From positions 1,550,001-1,614,000 of the forward strand of contig NZ_JBHTLI010000001.1 of NCBI RefSeq assembly GCF_042678405.1: DNA of 64,000 bases. Reading direction: 5' to 3'. This document shows positions 1 through 8,463 of the stretch, piece by piece (the stretch's first letter is position 1; the number at the start of each line of letters is the position of its first letter). The notes under the pieces are model-generated. The model searched no databases and was not told the DNA's origin. It was given only the letters and a program-made list of their open reading frames with translations. The position numbers and the translations under genes are program-made. The stretch comes from Salegentibacter_A chungangensis (lineage in GTDB: Bacteria > Bacteroidota > Bacteroidia > Flavobacteriales > Flavobacteriaceae).

Positions 1-357
1 GCTCATCTCGTCTTTTCCTGCTGAAATTACCGTTTCTTTCCAGCTGTCGTAGGGAGTGGTGTAGTAAAGCCTCAGGCTGTCGTCTTCGATCCTGGCTTCA
101 ATTTCTTCAGTGCTTTCCGAAGTGGTGTAGGTGCCATCCAGTCTTGGTTTTACTTTTTTTCTAAAACCCTTGCTGTCTTTTATTTCGATATAGTCTACTA
201 CAGGATTTACCTTATACTCTTTTACGGAGTCTTCGGAAACTTCAACGCTTTCGATTTCCCAGTATCCCGAGATAAAGTTTAGCTGTTTCTCCGGATCCCT
301 TTGGCTGCAAGAAGTAAGCAGTATAAGGGAGAACAGAATAAGGCTCTTTTTGATCAC
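1..357 (-). CDS. Small lipoprotein, lipocalin-like (3' end cut by window)
   Basis: Function unknown. The gene reads from a GTG at 355-357 and is open to the window edge, so the C-terminus is missing; 119 codons are visible. It begins with a lysine-led hydrophobic signal and a lipobox (LLTSC, Cys17), so the product should be a secreted lipoprotein. The GYW at residues 31-33, followed by short alternating beta segments, resembles the GxW start of lipocalin-like domains; this is a weak inference. The GTG overlaps the recF TGA as GTGA, so it is probably translationally coupled to recF. Confidence 0.7.
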   Translation of the reverse strand, partial: MIKKSLILFSLILLTSCSQRDPEKQLNFISGYWEIESVEVSEDSVKEYKVNPVVDYIEIKDSKGFRKKVKPRLDGTYTTSESTEEIEARIEDDSLRLYYTTPYDSWKETVISAGKDEMS

Positions 358-1433
358 AGTTTGAATATTTTATAAGATTGGTTACTTTCTTTAACTACCT
401 TTTCGGTCCTGTCGGCATGGGTGTCGCTTATAAAGATCTGCCCCAGTTCATTCGTGGCCACCAGGGCTACTATATGTGCCACCCTCTGCTCGTCAAGCTT
501 GTCGAATATATCATCCAGCAACAGGATGGGGTTTACTTTACTAATTTCCTTAATAAAATCGAATTGAGCCAGTTTTAAGGCTACCAAAAAAGATTTTTGT
601 TGGCCCTGGGATCCGAATTTCTTTATGGGATGGCCTTCTATCTCGAAGCTGAGGTCGTCTTTATGAGTTCCAACGCTGGTATATTGAAGGGCCATGTCTT
701 TTTGCAGGTTTTCTTCAAGTAGTTCGGCAAGTGGCTTTTCAAAAAGCTGGCTTTTATAAGTGATATTGACCGGCTCCCTGTTGTTGGTGATATCACCATA
801 GCGCTTATTGAAGATCGGGATGAATTCAGCTAAAAAAGCCTTTCGTTTTTCGAACAGACTCTGGCCGAGTTCACTCAGCTGCATATTGTAAACTTCAAGC
901 GTATCCCGGTCAAAACTGTTATTGGCGGCAAAATACTTCAGCAGGGAATTCCTTTGCGCCACGATCTTGCCGTACTGGATAAGGTTGTTGAGGTAAACAT
1001 TGTCGCTTTGGGAGATCACTCCGTCTATGAATTTTCTCCTGGTCTCACTGCCTTCAATGATGAGGTCGCGGTCTGCCGGGGAGATGATCACTGTTGGAAT
1101 AAAACCAATATGTTCACTGAACTTTTCATAAGGCTTGTTGTTCCTTTTGATCACTTTCTTCTGGCCTCGTTTGGCACTGACAATGATGTGTTCTTCCTTT
1201 TTTTTCTTTTCGAAGGTTCCTTCAACTACAAAAAAATCAGACTCGTGGTTAATGTTCTGGCTGGTAATTGGGTTAAAATAGCTTTTTCCGAAAGCCAGGT
1301 GATAGATGCTGTCTAATACGTTGGTTTTGCCCACCCCGTTGTGGCCTACGAGACAGTTGATTTTTGAATCGAACTCGAAAGTAGCCGAATCAAGATTCTT
1401 GTAATGAAGTAATGAAAGCTGTTTTAAAAACAT
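354..1433 (-). CDS. recF: DNA replication and repair protein RecF
   Basis: SMC-like ATPase that loads RecA at single-strand gaps together with RecOR. Walker A GHNGVGKT lies at residues 30-37; the C-terminal part has the ABC-type signature region (GSQGQQKS) and Walker B with D-loop (PILLLDDIFDKLD). At 359 aa the length is usual for RecF. An in-frame extension of 29 codons to 1520 exists but lacks family similarity; the ATG at 1433 gives the normal RecF N-terminus (MFLKQLSLLHYKN). It is divergent from the TPR gene at 1581 and overlaps the downstream lipoprotein gene by four bases. Confidence 0.95.
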   Translation of the reverse strand: MFLKQLSLLHYKNLDSATFEFDSKINCLVGHNGVGKTNVLDSIYHLAFGKSYFNPITSQNINHESDFFVVEGTFEKKKKEEHIIVSAKRGQKKVIKRNNKPYEKFSEHIGFIPTVIISPADRDLIIEGSETRRKFIDGVISQSDNVYLNNLIQYGKIVAQRNSLLKYFAANNSFDRDTLEVYNMQLSELGQSLFEKRKAFLAEFIPIFNKRYGDITNNREPVNITYKSQLFEKPLAELLEENLQKDMALQYTSVGTHKDDLSFEIEGHPIKKFGSQGQQKSFLVALKLAQFDFIKEISKVNPILLLDDIFDKLDEQRVAHIVALVATNELGQIFISDTHADRTEKVVKESNQSYKIFKL

Positions 1434-1552
1434 AAATGGCTGTCTTGCAGCTGTTTTTCGTAGGTTTGAGGTTTTCTCAGAAAGCATTGCGAATGACCCG
1501 AAAATATTGAAAAAATACAAATAAATTATCTTTTAATTTTGAATAAATATTA

Positions 1553-1560
1553 TATTTTTG
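1553..1560 (+). promoter_or_regulatory. Candidate -7 promoter element (TATTTTTG)
   Basis: An exact match to the Bacteroidota -7 consensus TAnnTTTG, 20 bp before the ATG of the TPR gene. No clear TTTG -33 element is seen at the usual distance. It probably drives the plus-strand run starting at 1581. Confidence 0.5.
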
Positions 1561-1580
1561 CGACGCATTAAACAGTTTTT

Positions 1581-2354
1581 ATGGCAACGTACAAGAAAAG
1601 AGGATATAAACCATCCAATAAAGAAGAACAGCATAAAGTAGCTGAGGAAGAATCAACAACAGCTGAAGTTTTTAACACTCTTGATGAAGGTGCGGGGAGA
1701 ACCGAAACCTGGGTTGCAGAGAACCAGAATTTGATCTACATCATTGTAGGGGTTGCGGTAGTAGTGGTATTAGGATATCTTGGATATGAACGTTTCATCC
1801 AGGAGCCTAATGAAGCTGAGGCAGCCAACGAGATGGCTCAGGCACAAAACTATTTTGATGCAGCGCTTAGATCTACAGGAACGCAAAGCGATTCGTTATA
1901 TACTTTAGCTCTTAACGGGGGTGAAGGAAAATACGGTTTTGTTGATATCGCTGAGAACTACGGCAGTACCGATGCCGGGAACCTTGCAAAATACAATGCC
2001 GGTTTCGCATTCCTTAATACCGGAAAGTACCAGGAAGCAATAGATTACCTTGAAGATTTTGAAAGCGACGACGAAATTCTTGCTGCACTTGCAACAGGAG
2101 GTATAGGTGATGCTTTTATGCAGCTTGAGCAACCGGAAGAAGCATTAGATTATTATGTGAAGGCTGCTGAAATGCGTTCAAACTCTTTCACAGCTCCAAA
2201 ATTCCTTTTGAAAGCGGCTATTACCGCTATCGAATTAGGGGAGGCTGATGATGCTGAAGAATACTTACTTAAAATTGAAAATGAATATCCTGATGCTCCC
2301 GAGGCCGAGCAGGTACCTGTGTACCTTGGTCAGGCTCAGGCAATGAATCAATAA
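1581..2354 (+). CDS. Tetratricopeptide repeat membrane protein, YfgM-like
   Basis: Membrane-anchored TPR protein of 257 aa. A charged cytoplasmic N-terminus of about 50 residues is followed by one transmembrane helix (residues 51-67, rich in Val/Ile) and a C-terminal region with TPR-like helices, for example residues 135-250 (NAGFAFLNTGKYQEAIDYL, EALDYYVKAAEM). The layout is that of YfgM/PF09976 proteins that sit beside the Sec translocon, but a specific role cannot be read from sequence. It abuts ribH with no spacer, so the two are surely cotranscribed. Confidence 0.85.
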   Translation: MATYKKRGYKPSNKEEQHKVAEEESTTAEVFNTLDEGAGRTETWVAENQNLIYIIVGVAVVVVLGYLGYERFIQEPNEAEAANEMAQAQNYFDAALRSTGTQSDSLYTLALNGGEGKYGFVDIAENYGSTDAGNLAKYNAGFAFLNTGKYQEAIDYLEDFESDDEILAALATGGIGDAFMQLEQPEEALDYYVKAAEMRSNSFTAPKFLLKAAITAIELGEADDAEEYLLKIENEYPDAPEAEQVPVYLGQAQAMNQ

Positions 2355-2852
2355 ATGGCAACCGAAGGTAACAATCTGTCGGATTACGATAAGTCAGCAA
2401 TCCCAAACGCGGAGAAGTTCCGGTTTGGGATTGTTGTTGCTGAATGGAACGACAAGATCACCGAAGGTCTTTACAAAGGAGCACACGAAGCCCTTGTGGA
2501 TAACGGGGTGGAAGAATCCAGAATTTTACGGTGGAATGTTCCGGGCAGCTTTGAGCTTGTTTACGGAGCAAAAAAGATGCTGGAGAGCTACGATATGCTT
2601 GACGCGGTCATCGTTATAGGAAGTGTGATCAAGGGAGAAACCAAACACTTCGATTTTGTTTGCGAAGGGGTGACCCAGGGGATCAAAGACCTGAACATCC
2701 AGTATGACACGCCTGTGATCTTTTGTGTGCTTACCGATAATAATATGCAGCAGGCCATAGACCGAAGCGGAGGTAAACACGGGAATAAAGGAACCGAAGC
2801 TGCCATCGCTGCCATCAAAATGGCACAACTTCGCCAGAACGCCGGCTTTTAA
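2355..2852 (+). CDS. ribH: 6,7-dimethyl-8-ribityllumazine synthase
   Basis: Penultimate enzyme of riboflavin synthesis: condenses the ribityl-pyrimidinedione with dihydroxybutanone phosphate. Visible family motifs are the substrate-binding VPGSFELVYGAKK (residues 62-74) and GxVIKGETKHFD (89-100) with the catalytic His98, then a C-terminal GGKHGNKGTEAAIAAI phosphate-site segment. At 165 aa it is a full-length lumazine synthase. The ATG follows the preceding stop directly. Confidence 0.97.
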   Translation: MATEGNNLSDYDKSAIPNAEKFRFGIVVAEWNDKITEGLYKGAHEALVDNGVEESRILRWNVPGSFELVYGAKKMLESYDMLDAVIVIGSVIKGETKHFDFVCEGVTQGIKDLNIQYDTPVIFCVLTDNNMQQAIDRSGGKHGNKGTEAAIAAIKMAQLRQNAGF

Positions 2853-2971
2853 GCGGCATTCCTGTCTGAGACTTTTTTAAACTGTATTGAGCTGCCATTT
2901 TATTGCTGCGGCATTATTCTTGCGGTTAGTATTTAACGCTCACTTGCTTCGGTTTTTAGAAGCTTTTTGAG

Positions 2972-2979
2972 TAAATTTG
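2972..2979 (+). promoter_or_regulatory. Candidate -7 promoter element (TAAATTTG)
   Basis: Exact TAnnTTTG match in the 150-bp gap after ribH. It would start transcription near 2985, 15-20 bases before the TTG chosen for the small membrane protein, and so supports that downstream start rather than the longer reading frame from 2977. Confidence 0.5.
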
Positions 2980-3003
2980 ACGTTCCATATAAAGCAGCAT
3001 ATT

Positions 3004-3297
3004 TTGAGAATCAATTTTTTTAAAGCCAAAAGGAATACCCGCTATAATTACACCCCGCGTTATTATAAGGGAAAAGACACGGGTAATCCTTACGAATTTG
3101 ATTCCAAATTCCATAAATATAAAGATGCGACAAACTCCATAGATTTCGGTTCGCAATGGGCCACGGCAAGAAAAGACAGCCGTACCCGCGGAAACCGCGA
3201 GATCAACAAGCGGGTGCTCTTTATCATCATCATCCTGCTGCTTATTTTCTTATGGATTATCGATTTTGATTTGTCTATCTTCACGAATCCTCGTTAA
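3004..3297 (+). CDS. Small conserved flavobacterial membrane protein
   Basis: A 97-aa protein of unknown function, often labelled riboflavin synthase beta subunit in databases only because it follows ribH; nothing in it resembles that enzyme. It has a basic, aromatic N-terminus (NYTPRYYKG), a polar middle, and a single C-terminal transmembrane helix (about residues 71-88, Ile/Leu-rich) ending IDFDLSIF. No ATG is available at the N-terminus. TTG at 3004 is preferred because a -7 promoter box at 2972-2979 lies just upstream and overlaps the other TTG at 2977. The stop is followed at once by the mutL ATG. Confidence 0.7.
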   Translation: MRINFFKAKRNTRYNYTPRYYKGKDTGNPYEFDSKFHKYKDATNSIDFGSQWATARKDSRTRGNREINKRVLFIIIILLLIFLWIIDFDLSIFTNPR

Positions 3298-5151
3298 ATG
3301 AGTGATGTAATTCAACTTTTACCAGATCACGTAGCTAACCAGATTGCTGCCGGAGAGGTGGTACAGCGTCCTGCTTCGGTTATAAAGGAACTTCTTGAAA
3401 ATGCCATCGATGCGAAGGCTGAACAGATCCAGGTGGTCATTAAAGACGCCGGGAAAACGCTTGTTCAGGTCGTAGATGATGGGGTGGGGATGAGCCTTAC
3501 CGATGCCCGGATGAGCTTTGAGCGGCACGCTACCTCCAAGATAAAGGCCGCCGAAGATCTTTTCAGTTTAAAGACGAAAGGCTTCAGGGGAGAGGCACTG
3601 GCTTCCATCGCGGCGATCGCCCATGTAGAGCTCAAGACCCGCCCTGAAGATGAGGAGGTGGGCACGAGTATAAAAATAGAAGGCAGTGAGATCATCTCCC
3701 AGGATGCCTGTGTTGCTCCAAAAGGCACCTCGATCTCTGTAAAGAACCTTTTTTACAATATTCCGGCCCGCCGGAATTTTTTGAAGTCTGATAATGTGGA
3801 AACCCGGCATATCATTGATGAGTTTCAGCGGGTAGCCCTTGCGCATCCGCAAATCAGTTTTTCTTTATTTCATAACGGGAGTGAGCTTTTTCAGCTTCCA
3901 AAAACCAATCACAGGCAGCGAATTACCAATATTTTCGGCGGCAAGACCAACGAGAAACTGGTTCCTGTAGAGGAAGATACCGATATCCTGAAGATATCGG
4001 GCTTTGTTGGAAAGCCTGAATTTGCCAAGAAAAGCAGAGGAGAGCAGTTCTTCTTTGTGAACGATCGTTATATAAAGAGCCCTTATCTTAATCACGCCGT
4101 AAATGCGGCTTTTGAAGGTCTGCTAAAGGAAAAGACCTATCCGAGTTATTTTCTGTTCCTGCAGGTTGATCCCAAGAGTATAGATATCAATATACATCCT
4201 ACTAAAACAGAGATTAAGTTTGACGATGAGCACGCGCTTTATGCAATGTTGCGCAGTGCCATTAAGCATAGCCTGGGGCAGTTTAACGTTGCTCCTGTGC
4301 TTGATTTTGAAAGGGACAGTAATCTGGACACCCCTTATGAGTATAAGAATAAGGAGGTGGAAACCCCGAAAATTGAGGTGGACCAGAATTTTAACCCTTT
4401 TCAAAGTGAAACCAACTCATACAGATCTGGTGCCTCTGCGACCTCTAGTTACAAAAAGGAATCGGCGGCCTGGGAAAGCCTGTATTCCGGGATGGATAAT
4501 GAGCCTGAGGATCAGGGGGATCTGAAACAAATAGAATTCGAGAGCGAAGAGGTAACCGGCAGTCTTTTTCAGAATAAAGAGGAGGAATCCGAAAAATCGA
4601 CCTTCCAGCTTCATAAAAAATATATAGTTAGTACCCTGAAGAGCGGGATCCTGGTAATAGACCAGCATCGCGCGCATACCCGCATTCTTTACGAGGAGTT
4701 GTTAAAGAACATCACCGTGACCGCGGCCGTGAGCCAGCAGTTGCTTTTTCCTTTAAAGCTTCAGTTCAATAAGCACGAGGTGGAAATGATTAAGGAGATC
4801 AAAGAATCTCTGGAACAAACCGGCTTTGTTTTTTCTGAACTGGAGGAAGACTCGGTTGAAATTACGGGAATTCCGACACTTATTTCTGAAAGTGAAGTGG
4901 GAATGCTTCTTGAGCGCCTGCTTTCAGATATGGAGCACAATATTCCCGATAATGGTTTCTCGCAGACCGACCTGCTGGCAAAATCGCTTGCAAACGGAAT
5001 GGCGGTGAAATCGGGTACACTTTTGAACAATACAGAACAGCAACATATCGTTAACCGATTGTTTGCTTGTAAAGAACCAAGCTTGAGTCCGTCCAACAGA
5101 TCGGTTTTCGTGACGCTTACGGTAGACGAACTCGACAAAAAATTTATGTAA
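3298..5151 (+). CDS. mutL: DNA mismatch repair protein MutL
   Basis: Couples MutS mismatch recognition to strand incision. The N-terminal GHKL ATPase is intact (VIKELLENAIDA, DDGVGM, RGEALASI, NIPARR), followed by a transducer domain, a low-complexity linker around residues 340-430 and a C-terminal dimerisation domain. At residues 455-466 the endonuclease motif DQHA-x2-E-x4-E of nicking MutL proteins reads DQHRAHTRILYE: Ala becomes Arg458 and the first Glu becomes Thr461. The usual C-terminal CPHGRP-type zinc/metal motif is also not recognisable. It begins directly after the small membrane protein stop and abuts the rhomboid gene. Confidence 0.96.
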   Translation: MSDVIQLLPDHVANQIAAGEVVQRPASVIKELLENAIDAKAEQIQVVIKDAGKTLVQVVDDGVGMSLTDARMSFERHATSKIKAAEDLFSLKTKGFRGEALASIAAIAHVELKTRPEDEEVGTSIKIEGSEIISQDACVAPKGTSISVKNLFYNIPARRNFLKSDNVETRHIIDEFQRVALAHPQISFSLFHNGSELFQLPKTNHRQRITNIFGGKTNEKLVPVEEDTDILKISGFVGKPEFAKKSRGEQFFFVNDRYIKSPYLNHAVNAAFEGLLKEKTYPSYFLFLQVDPKSIDINIHPTKTEIKFDDEHALYAMLRSAIKHSLGQFNVAPVLDFERDSNLDTPYEYKNKEVETPKIEVDQNFNPFQSETNSYRSGASATSSYKKESAAWESLYSGMDNEPEDQGDLKQIEFESEEVTGSLFQNKEEESEKSTFQLHKKYIVSTLKSGILVIDQHRAHTRILYEELLKNITVTAAVSQQLLFPLKLQFNKHEVEMIKEIKESLEQTGFVFSELEEDSVEITGIPTLISESEVGMLLERLLSDMEHNIPDNGFSQTDLLAKSLANGMAVKSGTLLNNTEQQHIVNRLFACKEPSLSPSNRSVFVTLTVDELDKKFM

Positions 5152-5889
5152 ATGGGAAGAATTACCGAGACCGTAAAGGTCCTTTTGGTTATTAATATCA
5201 TCTTTTTTGTAGGCAGCCAGTTTTTAGGCGATTACGCCTATCAGCTTTTTTCCCTTTGGTTCTTTGAGAACGAAAATTTTCAGGCCTGGCAGGTCGTGAC
5301 GCATATGTTTATGCACGGCGGCTTTATGCATATCCTGTTCAACATGTATGCACTGTGGGCTTTTGGTAGCCCTATAGAGCAAATGCTGGGGCAAAAGCGA
5401 TTTCTTTTCTTCTATTTTTCAGCAGGACTAGGAGCCGCCGTGTTGCACAGCCTGGTAAATTTTTACACCTATGAATCGGGGATAAATGAGCTGCTGAATG
5501 CCGGGATGAGTATGAACGGGATCCAGGAACTCCTGCAAACAGGCCAGTACAATACAGCTATTCTTAATTCGGTTTCAAGGGATACCTTGCAGGATCTGTA
5601 TATGAGCTTTAATACCCCTGCAGTTGGGGCTTCAGGAGCTATTTATGGAATTCTTGTCGCTTTTGGGATGATGTTCCCGAATGTTGAGCTATTTTTACTA
5701 TTCGTACCTGTACCCGTAAAAGCTAAATATTTCATTCCGGGACTTATTCTTCTGGATCTGTTCTCGGGAGTGACCGGATATTCTATATTTGGAGGAGGTA
5801 TTGCCCATTTTGCACACGTGGGAGGAGCTCTGTTTGGATTTATAATGATGTGGTACTGGAAGCGAAACCAGTTTAACCGATGGAATTAA
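5152..5889 (+). CDS. Rhomboid family intramembrane serine protease
   Basis: Polytopic membrane protein of 245 aa with about six helices. The catalytic pair is present: Ser161 in GASGAIYG and His222 in AHFAHVGG. The loop with HGGFMHILFNMYALW supplies the usual His/Asn oxyanion residues. An insertion of about 60 residues between the second and the catalytic helix (around 105-155) is longer than in GlpG. Substrate unknown. It lies between mutL and a second rhomboid gene with no spacers, so they share a transcript. Confidence 0.93.
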   Translation: MGRITETVKVLLVINIIFFVGSQFLGDYAYQLFSLWFFENENFQAWQVVTHMFMHGGFMHILFNMYALWAFGSPIEQMLGQKRFLFFYFSAGLGAAVLHSLVNFYTYESGINELLNAGMSMNGIQELLQTGQYNTAILNSVSRDTLQDLYMSFNTPAVGASGAIYGILVAFGMMFPNVELFLLFVPVPVKAKYFIPGLILLDLFSGVTGYSIFGGGIAHFAHVGGALFGFIMMWYWKRNQFNRWN

Positions 5890-6789
5890 ATGAAGGCATC
5901 AGATAAAATAAGGTATAAGTTTCAAACCGCGACAGTGGTGGAGAAGCTCATTGGGATCAATGTGTTGGTATTTCTATTGTTCTTTCTCATAAGAACTATC
6001 GCCTTTTTGTTTCAGCTGCCTTCCGATTTTCTTTTACAATGGTTCGTTTTTCCTAAAGAACCCGGAGAATTTATTTTCAAACCCTGGTCCATAATAACCT
6101 ATTCTTTTCTCCACAGCGGAATCTGGCATATTCTTTCTAATATGCTGATCCTGTATTTTTCGGGGAATTATTTCCTGACTTATTTTTCAGCTAAACGCCT
6201 GCTCAATTACTATTTTCTTGGTGCTATAGTAGGGGCTTTGGTCTATATGCTTAGCTATAACCTGTTTCCGGCATTCCAGGGAACGGGGAGATCCTATCTT
6301 CTTGGGGCTTCAGCAGGGGTTATGGCGGTTCTTGTTGGTATCGCCACCCAGATCCCTCATATGAGGGTACGGCTGGCCCTGATAGGGAGCCTTAAGTTCT
6401 GGTGGATCGCCGCATTTTTTGTTGCCCTGGATGTGATCCAGATCCCAATTAGCAATCCCGGAGGCCACCTGGCTCACCTGGGAGGTGCCATTCTTGGATA
6501 TGCCTACACGACCCAGCTTCAAAAAGGGAACGATATAGGCGCCTGGTTCGGGGACCTGATGGATGGTTTTGTAGCTCTTTTTAAACCCACTGAAAAAAAG
6601 GCGAAAATGAAGACCGTTTACAGGAAGACCGGTAAAACAAAATCTTCTGGCAGTTCTTCTGTGAAAATGGACAAGGATGAAAAGCAGAAAAGGGTAGATG
6701 CCATTCTTGATAAAATAAGCAAAAGCGGTTATGATAGTCTGAGCAAAGCCGAAAAGGATTTTCTCTTTCAGGCCGGAAAAGATGATTAG
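5890..6789 (+). CDS. Rhomboid family protease with C-terminal cytoplasmic domain
   Basis: Second rhomboid, 299 aa. The candidate catalytic residues are Ser141 (GASAG, with Ala in place of the second Gly of GxSG) and His196 (HLAHLGG); the HSGIWHILSN loop is kept. The six-helix core ends near residue 215 and is followed by a basic linker and a short C-terminal helical domain (RVDAILDKISKSGYDSLSKA) of the DUF6576 type often attached to Bacteroidota rhomboids. It starts right after the stop of the first rhomboid gene. Whether the two have distinct substrates cannot be told. Confidence 0.9.
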   Translation: MKASDKIRYKFQTATVVEKLIGINVLVFLLFFLIRTIAFLFQLPSDFLLQWFVFPKEPGEFIFKPWSIITYSFLHSGIWHILSNMLILYFSGNYFLTYFSAKRLLNYYFLGAIVGALVYMLSYNLFPAFQGTGRSYLLGASAGVMAVLVGIATQIPHMRVRLALIGSLKFWWIAAFFVALDVIQIPISNPGGHLAHLGGAILGYAYTTQLQKGNDIGAWFGDLMDGFVALFKPTEKKAKMKTVYRKTGKTKSSGSSSVKMDKDEKQKRVDAILDKISKSGYDSLSKAEKDFLFQAGKDD

Positions 6790-7821
6790 ATGAAGAAGCT
6801 GAATTTATTCGATAAATTTGTTTTTATTCTCAATTCTCTGGCAGCCGTCGCATTGCTGCTTTCATATTTACTGCCATTTGTACCTCCAAAAACATTTCCG
6901 TTGCTCTCTGTACTCAGCCTTGGTGTGCCGGTGCTTATCATCCTGAATGCAGTGTTCGGGCTTTACTGGCTAATTAAGCTTAAAAGACAGGTCTTGCTTT
7001 CTGTTCTGGTTTTGCTTCTGGGGTTTAACTATGTAACTTCGCTTTATAAGTTCTCCGATGCACGGGAAAGCCTTGGGGCTGCTGATGAATTGTCTGTAAT
7101 GAGCTATAATGTGAGGATGTTCAATGCCTATGAGTGGAGTGATGACAAGGCTATTCCGTCTAAGATCACCGCTCTTATTAAGGAAAAGCAGCCCGATGTG
7201 CTGTGTGTGCAGGAATATTATGTAAGTGCCACCCAGCTTGCCGAGTATTATCCCTACAGTTATATCAAGCTGAAGGATGAAGGTTCGGAATTCGGCTCGG
7301 CTATATTCTCAAAGTTTCCGATCGTTGAAAAGTATTCTGTGAATTTCCCGCACGATGGAAATAACAATGCTATTTATGCCGATATTGTAAGGGAGAAAGA
7401 TACGATCAGGGTTTTTAATGTTCATTTCCAGTCATTGAACATAAAGCCTCAGATAGACGAACTGCAAAAGGAAGACTCGAAGAAATTGCTGGGGCGTATT
7501 GGCCAGGGCTTCGGGATGCAGCAGGAACAGGCAAAAATGATGATGGAAGAAGTAAATGCAAGCCCTTACCGGACACTTGTAATTGGGGATTTTAATAATA
7601 CAGCCTTCTCCTATATTTTTGATCAGGTTACCGAAGGAGATCAGTTTAACGATGCCTTTCTTGAAGCCGGCACCGGCTTCGGGCAAACCTTTAACCTTAA
7701 TTACTTTCCTTTACGAATAGATTTTCTTCTGATAGACAAGAAGATCGATGTGAATTCCTATAAACGCTTTAAGGTAGATTACTCCGATCATTACCCGATA
7801 ATGGCCAAACTTGGCTTATAA
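6790..7821 (+). CDS. Endonuclease/exonuclease/phosphatase family protein, membrane-anchored
   Basis: 343 aa: about three N-terminal transmembrane helices (residues 8-80) followed by an EEP-fold domain with the expected metal and catalytic motifs: MSYNVRMFN, the Glu of DVLCVQEYY, GDFNNT and the C-terminal SDHYPI. The fold hydrolyses phosphodiesters (nucleic acids, lipids or sugar phosphates); the substrate is not evident. The membrane anchor places the catalytic domain at the membrane face, probably outside. It is last in the plus-strand run and overlaps the convergent WbqC gene by six bases. Confidence 0.88.
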   Translation: MKKLNLFDKFVFILNSLAAVALLLSYLLPFVPPKTFPLLSVLSLGVPVLIILNAVFGLYWLIKLKRQVLLSVLVLLLGFNYVTSLYKFSDARESLGAADELSVMSYNVRMFNAYEWSDDKAIPSKITALIKEKQPDVLCVQEYYVSATQLAEYYPYSYIKLKDEGSEFGSAIFSKFPIVEKYSVNFPHDGNNNAIYADIVREKDTIRVFNVHFQSLNIKPQIDELQKEDSKKLLGRIGQGFGMQQEQAKMMMEEVNASPYRTLVIGDFNNTAFSYIFDQVTEGDQFNDAFLEAGTGFGQTFNLNYFPLRIDFLLIDKKIDVNSYKRFKVDYSDHYPIMAKLGL

Positions 7822-8457
7822 TCCCGGAAATTCCTGGCTTTCCAAATAATCTAAAGTTGCAGGCCCCTGGTTAAACAGCAGGTCCAGAATACTCAGGTTA
7901 GAGATAAACCCGTGCTTGGGTTGGAATACCTGGGTATATTCCGAATTTTGATAATGATCTGCCTTGGCATTTACCAGCTTCCGGAGATCTGTGATACCTT
8001 CAGGCTTCAGGATAAATTCAGATGTTCTGCTTTCCTCTTTTTCAAGCTGCAGGGCATCTTTTATAAAATCATAGCAGGCATAGTTAAAATCCATTAAAAA
8101 CCGGTATGACTTATGGTAGATTGGATGGAGTTCATCTTCATAGAACTCGAAAAAAGGAGAAGTCTGGTAAGAGGCTTTTAAGGCTCTCCAATGTTGCGTT
8201 TGCCAGTCGAATTCATTTTCGATCTGCACCTCCTTATATTTCTGGTGTTCTTTTTTACCTAATCCTAAGGCTGCCCTGTGCTTGATGGGAATATTCAGCA
8301 ATAACTTCCCGTTGGAATCGTAGATGTACATCCGGTTCCTGTAGGTTTGCTTTTGGTAGTTGTCTTCATTTTCAAAGACTACTTCTTCGGCTTTTGAAAG
8401 GGCTACAAATTGAGAAACCGGCCCGAAATAAGCCGGATGCATCAGGATCTTCTCCAT
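7816..8457 (-). CDS. WbqC family protein
   Basis: 213-aa protein of the WbqC family, found in O-antigen and glycan loci and suspected to act on sugar-nucleotide or glycan metabolism. Family features are the N-terminal HPAYFGPVSQF segment and conserved aromatic and basic stretches (DWQTQHWRALKASYQTSPFFEFY). No signal peptide. It sits six bases after lepB and probably shares its transcript; the same order is common in flavobacteria. Confidence 0.88.
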   Translation of the reverse strand: MEKILMHPAYFGPVSQFVALSKAEEVVFENEDNYQKQTYRNRMYIYDSNGKLLLNIPIKHRAALGLGKKEHQKYKEVQIENEFDWQTQHWRALKASYQTSPFFEFYEDELHPIYHKSYRFLMDFNYACYDFIKDALQLEKEESRTSEFILKPEGITDLRKLVNAKADHYQNSEYTQVFQPKHGFISNLSILDLLFNQGPATLDYLESQEFPGL

Positions 8458-8463
8458 AGCTGG

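Noticed and set aside
1434..1520. 29-residue N-terminal extension of RecF
   Set aside because: The extension has no family similarity, whereas the ATG at 1433 gives the standard RecF start.
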